A program made the position numbers and the translations under genes. From positions 849,019 through 913,018 of the forward strand of contig NZ_JAATJA010000001.1 in NCBI RefSeq assembly GCF_011927665.1: DNA of 64,000 bases. The letters are read 5' to 3'. Below are positions 1-8,878 of this stretch, one piece after another. Origin of the DNA: Desulfobaculum xiamenense. Its GTDB lineage: Bacteria > Desulfobacterota > Desulfovibrionia > Desulfovibrionales > Desulfovibrionaceae. Under the pieces are notes generated by a model. The model was not told the DNA's origin. It made no database searches and was given only the letters and a program-made list of their open reading frames with translations. The stretch's first letter is position 1; the number at the start of each line of letters is the position of its first letter.

Positions 1-46
1 TTGGGAGAGCCGCCCCGCTTTCTTTCGTCCGATTCCCCCACAGGGG

Positions 47-2263
47 CTAGTCCACATCGCCAATGTCGGCGTTCAGCCGATAGGCCCGCACCATCGGTCC
101 GCGATCCACCACGAGGGTGAAATACGGCTCGAAATCCGCCGGGTCGCCAAGCAGCATCCGCGTCATGAGCGCACCGTACGCCGTGCCGTCCATGTAGAGC
201 ATCTCGCCGGTCCGCTCGTCCGCCACCACATGTCCCTGCCTGCCCGTGGGCCACGAGTGGCGGCGCAGCCGCCCCCTTTCGTCCACCATATCCAGCGAGG
301 TCAAATGAACCTCGGAGCCGGAATCCGTGAAGGCTATGCCGCGTTGCAGGTCAAAACGCACGCCCTCGCCCACGCGCCGGCTGCGCCCCGCGCCCGCCGG
401 ACCAGACGCCAGGTTCCACAGCCCGAAACGCGTGATCCACGAGGCGATGCGCAGGTTCTCCCACGACACCACGAAATACTGCTCGGGCAGCTTGTCCGGC
501 CATGGCCTACGACGCACGGCAAGGCTGCGGACGAAATCCTCCGCCCCACGCGGCCCCATCGCGGCCAGTTCCTCGACGGGATTGTAGGGATAGAGTTCCG
601 GCCGAACGCCCGGCAACGCGACGACGCCCGCCGCACGGGCACGCTGCGCCTGCGCGGCGCGCCCGGCGGCCATGAAGCGCATAATCTGCCACGCCTGCAA
701 TGGCGAGGGCGTGGTGTGCACCTTCGCCAGCGGATACAGGAAGTCCCCTTCCTGCCGCGCTCCGTCGCCAAAGGTTTCGCGACCTGCATAATACTGCGCC
801 GCATAGCCGAAGTCCCACCACTGCCACAGTTCGGCGTCGGGCTTTGCCATACGCCCGATGTCCCGCAACGTCTGCGCGTAGGCGGGGCTGAGCACCGGAA
901 TGGGGCGATAGCCGCCAAGATTCCAGGCCAACGGCAGCACGGCGAGGCAGGAAATCCCAGCCTGAAACACCCAGCGCGTCGCCCGGCGGTCACGGTAGGC
1001 ACGTGCGGCGACGTCCGCCAGCCAGCCGAGGCCAAGCCCGAGGGCCACACCGGAATACATGGTGAACCGCGTGCCGAGCCAGTATCCGGACAAGCCCATG
1101 CCAAGAAACGGCAAAAGCATGATCGCGACGGGCCTGCGCAGGACCAACCACAGATACCCAGCCACACCGGCCAGCGCCACGCTCCAGTGCCCGGCCATGT
1201 ACATGAGCAGTCGCGCCGGTTCGGGGCGCGTCGCCTCGCGGACGCTGACGATAACCGAGGGCAGGTTCAGTCCGCCCCATGCCCTGCGCACAGCCTCGTC
1301 CACCGGTCCCATGCCCAGATACTTCGCGGCGATGGTCGCGATCTCCGCCACCTCGGCCCGCCGGGTGACGAGCATCCCCGTCACCGCCAGCAAAAGACCA
1401 ACGAGTGCGGCCATCCGCACCCGTCCATGAATCAGTTCCGGCCGCATCCATACGACGGCGGCACCGCACGCAAACAGAGGCCACGACCATGGCCCAAGAA
1501 GCCACGAACCCACCGCACCGCCAACGGCAAGCACGACATGCCAACGCATTCCGGGCCGGGCCAGAACCAGCCCCGCAAGGCCGCAGAATCCGCACAGCGC
1601 CATGCCCACGGCGAATCCGGAGCCGTAGAACCACGTGTAGAGCCACAGACCGACGCCAACGGCCAGCCCGCCCGCAGGCAGGCGCGACGCATCAGCCGGT
1701 AGGGATTCGGAGGTATCGGCGGGCCTCCACGTCTCCCGCACGAGCGGCGCAAGGAGCGTCAGAAGCCCGGCCGCCACGCACAGCGGCAGGAACAGCGTGA
1801 GGATATCCGTATCGCAAAAGCCCACGCGGGTGCGCATGTAGAATCCGGGCATGGCCGCCGCAGCGATACCCGTGGGCACTCCGGCGGACGGCCCAATAAG
1901 CCGCGCCGCGATGAGACACGCGGGCAATGCGGCAAGGGCGGCGGCAAAGGGCGGAATCCAGAAGGCGACATTACCCATGGCCGCACCGGAAACGGCGGCA
2001 AGGGCTTCCAGCAGACGGCTCATGGGCTGCATGGCGAGGCGTCCCGTGCCCATGGCCCCGGCCATCCACGCGTAGGCATCGTGCGTGGCCATGATGAATT
2101 CGCCATCCACTGTAAGGCCGGAACCGAGCCACGCGGGGACCTCCGCCATGTGCAGCGTGACGGCGACGGCATAGGACGCCGCGAAGGCCGCCAGAACGCC
2201 AAGCGCCTTGGCCCTGCTCCAGCCGGAACCCGTTGCCGCTTCATCCGCCATGTCGCGAGTCAT
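47..2263 (-). CDS. pglB: STT3/PglB-type oligosaccharyltransferase
   Basis: A 738-residue polytopic membrane protein that should transfer a lipid-linked glycan to Asn of exported proteins. Visible signs: many hydrophobic segments over roughly residues 18-465, an early acidic metal/sequon motif HDAYAWM (Asp62) matching the NDGYAF-type motif of bacterial PglB, and the STT3 signature WWDFG at residues 482-486, followed by AAQYYAGRETFGDG, at the start of the soluble C-terminal domain. The length fits single-subunit bacterial STT3 enzymes (about 700-750 residues). No glycan-assembly (pgl) genes lie next to it: the neighbour is a divergent DNA glycosylase, so the lipid-linked donor must be made elsewhere. 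Met5 is an alternative start. The family call is strong; the pglB symbol implies N-linked transfer, which is inferred. Confidence 0.9.
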   Translation of the reverse strand: MTRDMADEAATGSGWSRAKALGVLAAFAASYAVAVTLHMAEVPAWLGSGLTVDGEFIMATHDAYAWMAGAMGTGRLAMQPMSRLLEALAAVSGAAMGNVAFWIPPFAAALAALPACLIAARLIGPSAGVPTGIAAAAMPGFYMRTRVGFCDTDILTLFLPLCVAAGLLTLLAPLVRETWRPADTSESLPADASRLPAGGLAVGVGLWLYTWFYGSGFAVGMALCGFCGLAGLVLARPGMRWHVVLAVGGAVGSWLLGPWSWPLFACGAAVVWMRPELIHGRVRMAALVGLLLAVTGMLVTRRAEVAEIATIAAKYLGMGPVDEAVRRAWGGLNLPSVIVSVREATRPEPARLLMYMAGHWSVALAGVAGYLWLVLRRPVAIMLLPFLGMGLSGYWLGTRFTMYSGVALGLGLGWLADVAARAYRDRRATRWVFQAGISCLAVLPLAWNLGGYRPIPVLSPAYAQTLRDIGRMAKPDAELWQWWDFGYAAQYYAGRETFGDGARQEGDFLYPLAKVHTTPSPLQAWQIMRFMAAGRAAQAQRARAAGVVALPGVRPELYPYNPVEELAAMGPRGAEDFVRSLAVRRRPWPDKLPEQYFVVSWENLRIASWITRFGLWNLASGPAGAGRSRRVGEGVRFDLQRGIAFTDSGSEVHLTSLDMVDERGRLRRHSWPTGRQGHVVADERTGEMLYMDGTAYGALMTRMLLGDPADFEPYFTLVVDRGPMVRAYRLNADIGDVD

Positions 2264-2286
2264 CGTTCCACCGCTTCTGGTGATGG

Positions 2287-2315
2287 TTGCACAAAGAACC
2301 CGGGAACATTAGACT
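2287..2315 (+). promoter_or_regulatory. Possible sigma70 promoter for the glycosylase-envC run
   Basis: TTGCAC, 17-nt spacer, TAGACT, about 64 nt upstream of the 2379 start in the only non-coding gap before this plus-strand gene run. Both boxes are imperfect, so this is a weak call. Confidence 0.3.
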
Positions 2316-2378
2316 CCCCGGATTCGCGCCCACCGGCCACGAGGACCATGGGGCGCAATCCAAGGACACATCCAGCCA

Positions 2379-3029
2379 ATGAAACGTGAAGCCCTGCTCG
2401 GCGCAATGTACGCCTCCATGCTCGAATCCATGGGCCCCAGCCACTGGTGGCCGGGAGATACGCCCTTCGAAATCGCCGTGGGCGCCATCCTGACCCAGAA
2501 CACCAACTGGGCGAACGTGGAAAAGGCCATCGACAACCTGAAGCGGGCCGACGCGCTCAGCGCGCTCGCCATTCGCGACATGCCGCTGCCGGAGCTGGCG
2601 GAACTGATCCGCCCCTCGGGCTATTTCCGCATGAAGGCCCAGCGTCTCAAGGACTTCACGGCATTCCTCGACGCCGAATGCGGGCTGGACATCGAGGCGC
2701 TCATGGACGCGGACCCCGACGCCACGCGCGAAAGCCTTTTGGCCGTACGCGGCATAGGCCCCGAGACTGCGGACAGCATACTGCTCTATGCGCTCGGAAT
2801 GCCTACCTTTGTAGTCGATTCATATACCAGACGCATACTGTCGCGTCACGCACTTATTCCGGAAGATGCACCATACGACGAAATGCGGGACTTCTTCATG
2901 GACGTTCTGGAACCGGACGCATCCATGTTCAACGAATTCCACGCCCTTCTCGTTCGCGTTGCAAAGGACTGGTGCCGCAAGGGTGAACCGCTGTGCGACA
3001 AATGCCCGCTTGCGCCATATCTTCCATAA
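2379..3029 (+). CDS. Endonuclease III-like DNA glycosylase (MagIII-type, monofunctional)
   Basis: A 216-residue HhH-GPD base-excision glycosylase. The helix-hairpin-helix reads VRGIGPETADS (residues 123-133) and the catalytic Asp is Asp147 in VVDSYTRR. The Lys that gives endonuclease III its lyase activity is replaced by Glu129, exactly 18 residues before the Asp as in E. coli Nth (Lys120/Asp138). This predicts a monofunctional glycosylase, as in Helicobacter 3-methyladenine glycosylase III. The C-terminal iron-sulfur motif is incomplete: Cys199, Cys206 and Cys209 are present, but the fourth position is Leu215, at the extreme C-terminus. First gene of a plus-strand run, 22 nt before envC. Substrate (alkylated purine versus other) is not readable. 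Confidence 0.82.
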   Translation: MKREALLGAMYASMLESMGPSHWWPGDTPFEIAVGAILTQNTNWANVEKAIDNLKRADALSALAIRDMPLPELAELIRPSGYFRMKAQRLKDFTAFLDAECGLDIEALMDADPDATRESLLAVRGIGPETADSILLYALGMPTFVVDSYTRRILSRHALIPEDAPYDEMRDFFMDVLEPDASMFNEFHALLVRVAKDWCRKGEPLCDKCPLAPYLP

Positions 3030-3051
3030 CCGCCGAAGGAATCGCCAGACC

Positions 3052-4203
3052 GTGACCGGATCGACCCCATACCGCGCCGTCCTCGCCGCGACAGTGCTGA
3101 CCCTCTGCCTCGTGGCGCAGGCCTCGCCCGCCTCGGCCCGCAAGGCCGCGCGCGACCCCTACGCGCTACGGCAATCCATCAGCATCGAAACCCAGCGCGC
3201 CGAAGAGGGCCGAAGCCGCGTCGAAACACTGACCGACCGCGAGCGCGAGCTTCACGGCGACCTCGCTGGAATCGAGGATTCGCTAGGTTCCCTGCGCGAC
3301 GACATTCGCGACAGGGAAAACCGCCTCGCCCAGTTGGACCGCAAGCTGGAACAGACGCGACAGCGCCGCGAGGCCCTCGAACATCGGCAGGACCGCACCC
3401 GCGACACCCTGCGCGGACTCGTCGCCGCGCTGTGGCCCCTGCGCGTACAGGCCATGCAGGGCCGCACCAACGCGGACCCGGACTGGGCGGCAACGGATCG
3501 GCACTTCGCATGGGGTGCCAGCGTCTACGACGACGTCCGCCGCACGCTGGCCGAACTCGCCGAACGCGACCGGGAACTCCAAGCCGTCCTCGCCGAGCAG
3601 GAGCGCCTGCGTGCCGAGGCGGAAAAGAGCGTGGACGACATCAACGCGGCCAAGGACCGCCTGCTCGCCAAGCGGATCGACTTCGTACGCTCCATCCGCG
3701 AGGTGCGCGCGGAACGCATGAACGAGGAGCAGGCCCTCTCGCAGATTATCGCGGCCATCGACCAGATGAACTACCGCCTGAAGACCATGTCCGGCGGCAC
3801 GTTCAAAACCCGCAAGGGCAGCCTGCCCCAACCCGTGGCGGGCAAGCGCTTCCGCCCCGACGGTAGCGGCGGACGCCTCGCCGCAGCGCCGGGTCGCAAC
3901 GGCGCGAGCTACCACACCGTCAACGGCGCGCCGGTCAATGCCGTCTTCGCGGGGCGCGTGGCCCACAGCGACATCCTGCGCGGCTTCGGGCGCGTGGTCA
4001 TCGTCTCGCATGGCAACCAGTACTACACGCTCTACGCCTTCCTGTCGGAATGCTCCGTTTCGGCCGGGCAGGACGTGGCCGAAGGACAAACCCTCGGCTG
4101 GACCGGACCCTACCCCGCAGCGGGCGGTTCCGGACTCTATTTTGAATTGCGTTTTGGGCAAAAAGCAATTAATCCTGATGAGTGGCTGACAGCCCCAAGA
4201 TGA
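3052..4203 (+). CDS. envC: Murein hydrolase activator EnvC-like (degenerate LytM/M23)
   Basis: About 383 residues from a GTG start at 3052, chosen because GAAGGA lies 11 nt upstream and a clean signal peptide follows (cleavage near ASPASA, residue 28). Next comes a long charged coiled coil (about residues 40-245) and a C-terminal LytM domain. The zinc ligands are gone: the domain reads LYAFLSE (Phe330) and GLYFELR (residues 361-367) where active M23 enzymes have Tyr-x-His and His-Leu-His. E. coli EnvC shows the same SLYFEIR pattern and activates periplasmic amidases without hydrolysing peptidoglycan. Immediately followed by ctp and yibQ, an arrangement common in proteobacteria. Role in septal cell-wall splitting is inferred from family and context. 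Confidence 0.87.
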   Translation: MTGSTPYRAVLAATVLTLCLVAQASPASARKAARDPYALRQSISIETQRAEEGRSRVETLTDRERELHGDLAGIEDSLGSLRDDIRDRENRLAQLDRKLEQTRQRREALEHRQDRTRDTLRGLVAALWPLRVQAMQGRTNADPDWAATDRHFAWGASVYDDVRRTLAELAERDRELQAVLAEQERLRAEAEKSVDDINAAKDRLLAKRIDFVRSIREVRAERMNEEQALSQIIAAIDQMNYRLKTMSGGTFKTRKGSLPQPVAGKRFRPDGSGGRLAAAPGRNGASYHTVNGAPVNAVFAGRVAHSDILRGFGRVVIVSHGNQYYTLYAFLSECSVSAGQDVAEGQTLGWTGPYPAAGGSGLYFELRFGQKAINPDEWLTAPR

Positions 4204-4289
4204 CGGCCGCAACGCGACCGCCCCGTACCGCCCCGTCAGGTTCCGGCCCGAGGCAGGGCCGCTCCATTATACTCAAGCCGGAGGCTTAC

Positions 4290-5567
4290 ATGCGTTTTAC
4301 CGTCTGGATCTTCACTGCAATCCTGCTCCTGGCAATGTCCGTTTCCACGGGCAGCACGCAGCCTGCCGGAGAGGACCTCTATGGTCCCCTCAAGCGGTTC
4401 AGCCAAGCCATGGACATGATCGAACGCCAGTACGTGCGGGATGTCCCGCGCGATGAACTGATCAATGGCGCCATCAGGGGCATGCTGCAGGATCTCGACC
4501 CCCATTCCGCCTTCATGACCCCTGAAGAGTTCAAGGAGATGCGCATCGGCACCTCCGGCGAATTCAGTGGCATCGGCATCGAAATTTCCCTGCGCAACGG
4601 CAGACTCACCGTCATTTCCCCCATCGAGGACACCCCGGCGGACAAGGCCGGGCTCAAGGCTGGTGACGCCATCCTCGAAATCGACGGCGAATCCACGCAG
4701 GACATCACCCTCATGGAAGCCGTCCAGCGCATTCGCGGACCCAAGGGTTCCGAGATCGAACTGACCGTCCTTCACAAGGGCGAAACCGTGCCGGTCACGG
4801 TCACCATGCGCCGCGACACCATCCCGATCATCGGTGCCAAGGGCGAGGAGCTGGAAAAGGGCTACCTGTACCTGCGCCTGACCCGCTTCCACGAGCACAC
4901 CACCAAGGAAATGCGCGCGCTCATCAAGAAGCACTCCGCCGATCACGAGATCAAGGGCATCATCCTCGACCTGCGCAACAACCCCGGCGGCCTGCTCGAT
5001 CAGGCGGTCTCCGTGGCGGACACCTTCCTCACCGAAGGCAACATCGTCTACATTCAGGGCCGCGACCCCAAGAGCCGCAAGGACTTCAACGCACGCAAGT
5101 CCTCCGGTGACCTCGATCAGCCGATGGTGGTGCTCATCAACGCCGGTTCTGCCTCTGCCTCCGAAATCGTGGCCGGCGCGCTGCAGGATCATAACCGCGC
5201 CCTGCTCGTCGGCGAACGCACCTTCGGCAAGGCCACCGTGCAGAGCGTCATTCCGCTGGCGGACGGCTCCGGCATCAAGCTGACCACCGCCCTGTACTAC
5301 ACGCCCAGCGGGCGCTCCATTCAGGCCGAGGGCATCGTGCCGGACATCGTGCATCCCTTCGAGGCCCCGCGCGACAACGCCGGCACCCCGCGCCGCGTGA
5401 TGCGCGAAAAGGATCTCGAAGGCCACATCGAGAACGCCACCGAGGAGCACAACGGCGAAAACAACCCGATGAACGACACCGCCGCCGAAATGCTCGACAG
5501 GGACAACCAGCTCCGACTGGCGCTGCAGCTCGTCAAGAAGCTGCCGCAACTCAAGGAAATCAAGTAG
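4290..5567 (+). CDS. ctp: S41 family C-terminal processing protease (PDZ)
   Basis: A 425-residue exported Ser/Lys protease. The start is the ATG at 4290, preceded by GGAGG and followed by a signal peptide (about residues 1-24); an upstream in-frame extension lacks such signals. A PDZ domain (about residues 85-165) contains SGIGIEI and DKAGLKAGDAI. The catalytic region reads GSASASEI with nucleophile Ser289, and Lys314 in ERTFGKATVQ, the 25-residue Ser-Lys spacing typical of tail-specific proteases. Such enzymes trim periplasmic proteins from exposed C-termini and control cell-wall hydrolases. Between envC and yibQ, so probably part of one envelope operon. Confidence 0.92.
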   Translation: MRFTVWIFTAILLLAMSVSTGSTQPAGEDLYGPLKRFSQAMDMIERQYVRDVPRDELINGAIRGMLQDLDPHSAFMTPEEFKEMRIGTSGEFSGIGIEISLRNGRLTVISPIEDTPADKAGLKAGDAILEIDGESTQDITLMEAVQRIRGPKGSEIELTVLHKGETVPVTVTMRRDTIPIIGAKGEELEKGYLYLRLTRFHEHTTKEMRALIKKHSADHEIKGIILDLRNNPGGLLDQAVSVADTFLTEGNIVYIQGRDPKSRKDFNARKSSGDLDQPMVVLINAGSASASEIVAGALQDHNRALLVGERTFGKATVQSVIPLADGSGIKLTTALYYTPSGRSIQAEGIVPDIVHPFEAPRDNAGTPRRVMREKDLEGHIENATEEHNGENNPMNDTAAEMLDRDNQLRLALQLVKKLPQLKEIK

Positions 5568-5593
5568 CACCTCTGGTGCGAAGGAAAACTCAC

Positions 5594-5618
5594 AGCGCCG
5601 GGCCTCGTGCCCGGCGCT
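5594..5618 (+). other. Intercistronic GC hairpin ctp/yibQ
   Basis: Perfect 10-bp inverted repeat (AGCGCCGGGC with GCCCGGCGCT) and a 5-nt loop between ctp and yibQ. No T run follows, so it is more likely a transcript-end stabiliser or weak attenuator than a full terminator. Confidence 0.55.
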
Positions 5619-5631
5619 GCCATATGAGCGC

Positions 5632-6927
5632 ATGAACGACACCAACGGGCCAAAGAAGCCCCTGCACCTGCGTCCGGCCCACATCGCCGCCATTGCCGCA
5701 GCCCTTCTCGTGGCTGTGATTCTCACCATCATTCTTGCCAAACAGCAGGGGTGCAGATCCGAGGTCCGCCAGAGCGTGGCCCCGGAGAATGCCACAGCCC
5801 AGCAGGCACTCCCCCCGACCCAGACCGAGGCCGCAACCAACGCGACGGACAACGCCACCGACGTCCAACCGAACGGGACGGACGCCGCCGCACAGGACGG
5901 CGACTACCCGCACTTCGAGGAAAACCTCGGCGTACCCATCGAGCGCCTCGTGCGACAGGTGGACTACGCAATCACCGAAAGCCTCGTGCTCACGGGCTAC
6001 GGTCCCGGCCACCTCACCTTCACCGAAATCACCCTGCGTCGCTTCCACGGCGAGGCGTACCATCACCAGAAGATCAGCATCGAACTCGACGGGCAGCCCC
6101 GTCGCTTCGTGAACTCCTTCGAGCACGCACTCGGCAAGTGGGTGCCCGAGGCCACCCTCACGCGCGAATCCGAGCATTCCCTCGTGGTCGGCGTCATGGG
6201 CATCCCCACGCACGAGATCACGCTCACCGAGGATGAGGACCAGCCGTCCGCCGATGCCGGTCAGGGCCGCATGGCCATCGTCATCGACGACATGGGGGAT
6301 GACCAGCGCTTCGCGCGAAAGCTCGCCGCGCTGCCCTATCCCGTCACATTCTCCATCCTCCCGCACACGCGCCATGCGCACGGCGTGGGCACACTGGCGC
6401 GCGACAAGGGACTCGACGCGCTGCTGCACCTGCCCATGGAGCCACGCGGCTATCCGGGCGTACGCCCCGGTCCGGGCGCGCTGTTCACATCCATGAGCAA
6501 CGAGCAGATTCTCGCCACGCTACAAGACGACCTCGAACAGCTTCCCGGGGTGCAAGGCGTCAACAATCACATGGGGTCGAAGTTCACCCAAGACAGCCGC
6601 GGCATGTCCGTGGTAATGGGCGAACTCAAACATAGGGGTCTGTTCTTCCTCGACAGTCTGACCACGCCCGCCAGCGTGGCCGACGCGGAAGGACGCGCCG
6701 CCGGAATCGCGATGTACAAACGCAACATCTTCCTGGACAACGTCCGGGATGTCCGCGCGATCCGGCGACAACTGGAAAAGGCGCAGCGCGTCGCGGCGTC
6801 CACGGGGCAGTCGGTGGCCATCGGCCATCCCTACCCGGAAACGCTCAAGGCGCTGCAGGACTGGGCAGACAGAAGCAACCGCACCGTTCGCATGGTGCGC
6901 CTGTCCGCCCTCGAACCGACTCGCTGA
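5632..6927 (+). CDS. Divergent polysaccharide deacetylase family protein (YibQ-like)
   Basis: 431 residues. One N-terminal membrane anchor (about residues 20-38) is followed by a low-complexity Ala/Asn/Thr linker rich in N-x-T sequons (to about residue 80), a variable middle domain, and a C-terminal deacetylase fold. The fold is marked by AIVIDDMGDD, FSILPHTRHA, LHLPMEP, NNHMGSKFT and AIGHPYPETL. This matches the divergent polysaccharide deacetylase 2 family (E. coli YibQ), encoded next to envC in many genomes. Asp and His residues typical of the metal site are visible, but the activity of this branch is not established. Its start lies 14 nt after the hairpin. Confidence 0.83.
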   Translation: MNDTNGPKKPLHLRPAHIAAIAAALLVAVILTIILAKQQGCRSEVRQSVAPENATAQQALPPTQTEAATNATDNATDVQPNGTDAAAQDGDYPHFEENLGVPIERLVRQVDYAITESLVLTGYGPGHLTFTEITLRRFHGEAYHHQKISIELDGQPRRFVNSFEHALGKWVPEATLTRESEHSLVVGVMGIPTHEITLTEDEDQPSADAGQGRMAIVIDDMGDDQRFARKLAALPYPVTFSILPHTRHAHGVGTLARDKGLDALLHLPMEPRGYPGVRPGPGALFTSMSNEQILATLQDDLEQLPGVQGVNNHMGSKFTQDSRGMSVVMGELKHRGLFFLDSLTTPASVADAEGRAAGIAMYKRNIFLDNVRDVRAIRRQLEKAQRVAASTGQSVAIGHPYPETLKALQDWADRSNRTVRMVRLSALEPTR

Positions 6928-6939
6928 GGAAGGGATACC

Positions 6940-7914
6940 ATGAAGCGATTCACCATTCTCGCACTGGCCGCGCTGCTGCTCGCGGCGCTGCCGCCAACGG
7001 CGGCCATGGCCAAAACGTTCACCGTCTCCGTCAACCAGTTCGTGGAACACCCCGCCCTCGACGCGGCGCTCAAGGGATTCCAGGACTACCTGAAGGAGCG
7101 CGGCGTGGACGTGGAGTACAAGGTCCACAACGCGCAGGCCAACATGGCCACCGCCAACCAGATCGCACAGGCCATCGCTGGCGAGCGCCCGGACCTCGTG
7201 TACGCCATCGCCACGCCAAGCGCGCAGACCTGCGCGCAGATCGTCAAGAAGGCTCCGCACATGGCCGAGGTGCCGCTCATCTTCGCGGCCGTTACCGACC
7301 CCGCCGGTGCGGGCCTCGTGCGCGACATCGCCGCGCCCGGCGCCAACGTGACCGGCGTGTCCGACATGACGCCCGTGGACAAGCACGTCGACATGATCAT
7401 GGAGTTCATCCCGAGCCTCAAGGAGCTGGGCGTGGTCTACAACTCCGGCGAGGCCAACTCCAAGACCCTCGTGGACATGCTGCGCAAGGCCTGCACCGCC
7501 AAGGGCGTGACCCTCGTCGAGGCCACCGCGTCCAAGACCGCTGACGTCTATCAGGCCACCAAGAGCCTCGGCGGCCGCGTTCAGGCCGTCTACGCGCCCA
7601 CGGACAACACCGTGGTGGCCGCCATCGAATCCATGGTGAAGGTCTGCCAGCAGAACTCCATGCCGCTCTTCGCCGCCGACGTGGGTTCCGTGCCCCGTGG
7701 CGCAGTCGCCGCACTGGGCTTCGACTACTACCTGCACGGCAGACAGGCCGGAGCCATGGCCGAACGCATCCTCGTTGGCGGCCAGACTCCCGCCGCGACC
7801 CCTGTGGAATTTCAGGAGGGCATGACCCTGCACCTGAACCTCCCCGCCGCCAAGGCGCAGGGCGTCGAGATTCCGGAAGCGCTCAAGGCCCGGGCCGACA
7901 AGATCATCGAGTAA
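6940..7914 (+). CDS. ABC transporter substrate-binding protein (TrpX-like)
   Basis: 324 residues with a clear signal peptide (MKRFTILALAALLLAALPPT, cleavage near AMA/KTF). The mature protein carries the ABC_sub_bind (DUF534) pattern: DLVYAIATPSAQ, PLIFAAVTDPAGAGLV, NVTGVSDMTPVDKH, GVVYNSGEANS, YAPTDNTVV. The family is used by TrpXYZ-type systems and usually carries aromatic amino acids or related small molecules; substrate is inferred only. Twelve nt after yibQ, and followed by its permease and ATPase. A strong hairpin separates it from the permease. Confidence 0.87.
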   Translation: MKRFTILALAALLLAALPPTAAMAKTFTVSVNQFVEHPALDAALKGFQDYLKERGVDVEYKVHNAQANMATANQIAQAIAGERPDLVYAIATPSAQTCAQIVKKAPHMAEVPLIFAAVTDPAGAGLVRDIAAPGANVTGVSDMTPVDKHVDMIMEFIPSLKELGVVYNSGEANSKTLVDMLRKACTAKGVTLVEATASKTADVYQATKSLGGRVQAVYAPTDNTVVAAIESMVKVCQQNSMPLFAADVGSVPRGAVAALGFDYYLHGRQAGAMAERILVGGQTPAATPVEFQEGMTLHLNLPAAKAQGVEIPEALKARADKIIE

Positions 7915-7939
7915 CCACCAGACACCAGATCAATCCAAC

Positions 7940-7967
7940 GGGGGCGCGGCGGAAATGCCGCGCCCCC
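7940..7967 (+). other. Intercistronic hairpin after binding-protein gene
   Basis: Perfect 11-bp stem (GGGGGCGCGGC with GCCGCGCCCCC) and 6-nt loop, between the binding protein stop and the permease start. The longest permease reading frame would begin inside the loop, which argues for the downstream start at 7991. No T tract, so read as a 3' stabiliser or partial terminator favouring binding-protein mRNA. Confidence 0.7.
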
Positions 7968-7990
7968 GGTACATATTCCCGGAAGACATC

Positions 7991-8878
7991 ATGACTCTCT
8001 TCGCGTTTCTGGGTGCCCTCGAACAGGGCCTCGTCTACGGAATCATGGTTCTCGGCGTGTACCTCACGTTCAGGATCCTCGACTTCCCGGACCTCACCGT
8101 GGATGGCAGCCTCCCGCTCGGCGCGGCCGTCTCCGCCGTCGCCATCACCAATGGCGTGAATCCCTACCTGTCGCTCCTTCTGGCCATGGGCGCTGGTTTC
8201 CTCGCCGGAATGGCCACCGGCATACTCAACACGAAACTCAAAATTTTGCACCTGCTCGCCTCCATCCTGACCATGACCGCCCTGTATTCCATCAACATCA
8301 GGATCATGGGCGGCCCGAACGTCTCGCTTCTGGGCGTGGACACGGTGCTCGATTCCGCCATCGGCCTCGGCATTCCCGGCTACTTCGCCTCGCCCGTCAT
8401 GTTCGGCGCTGTGGCGATCGTGGTGGCCGTGGCGCTGGTGTGGTTCCTGTACACGGAACTTGGCCAGACCATGCTCGCCACCGGCGACAATCTTCAGATG
8501 ATCACCAGCCAGGGCGTGGACACGGACAAGGTCATCATCTACGGCGTGGGCCTCTCCAACGCCATGGTCGCCCTGTCCGGGGCGCTCATCGCCCAGAATC
8601 AGGGCGCGGCGGACGTAAACATGGGCGTGGGCACCATCGTGGCCGGTCTGGCGTCCGTCATCGTCGGCGAGACGCTCCTCGGCTGCAATTCGCTGCCCCG
8701 CGCCATCGCGGCGGCGCTCATCGGCTCCGTGCTCTACCGCGTGACCATCGCCCTCGCCCTTGGCCTGCACATCGGTGACTTCTCCTTCACCCCGAGCGAC
8801 CTGAACCTCATCACGGCCGTGCTCGTCGTCGTGGCGCTCACCATGCCCAAACTCAAGAAGAGGTTCGCGCGATGCTGA
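7991..8878 (+). CDS. ABC transporter permease (TrpY-like, BPD_transp_2 family)
   Basis: About 295 residues from the ATG at 7991 (GGAAG ten nt upstream). Eight or so hydrophobic helices carry branched-chain-amino-acid-permease-type motifs: LVYGIMVLGVYLTF at the N-terminus, DLTVDGSLPLGAA, and GLSNAMVALSGALIAQNQG before the cytoplasmic coupling region, then VGTIVAGLASVIVGE. Its stop overlaps the downstream ATPase start by 7 nt, indicating translational coupling. Inner-membrane channel for the solute bound by the protein encoded at 6940. Confidence 0.87.
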   Translation: MTLFAFLGALEQGLVYGIMVLGVYLTFRILDFPDLTVDGSLPLGAAVSAVAITNGVNPYLSLLLAMGAGFLAGMATGILNTKLKILHLLASILTMTALYSINIRIMGGPNVSLLGVDTVLDSAIGLGIPGYFASPVMFGAVAIVVAVALVWFLYTELGQTMLATGDNLQMITSQGVDTDKVIIYGVGLSNAMVALSGALIAQNQGAADVNMGVGTIVAGLASVIVGETLLGCNSLPRAIAAALIGSVLYRVTIALALGLHIGDFSFTPSDLNLITAVLVVVALTMPKLKKRFARC

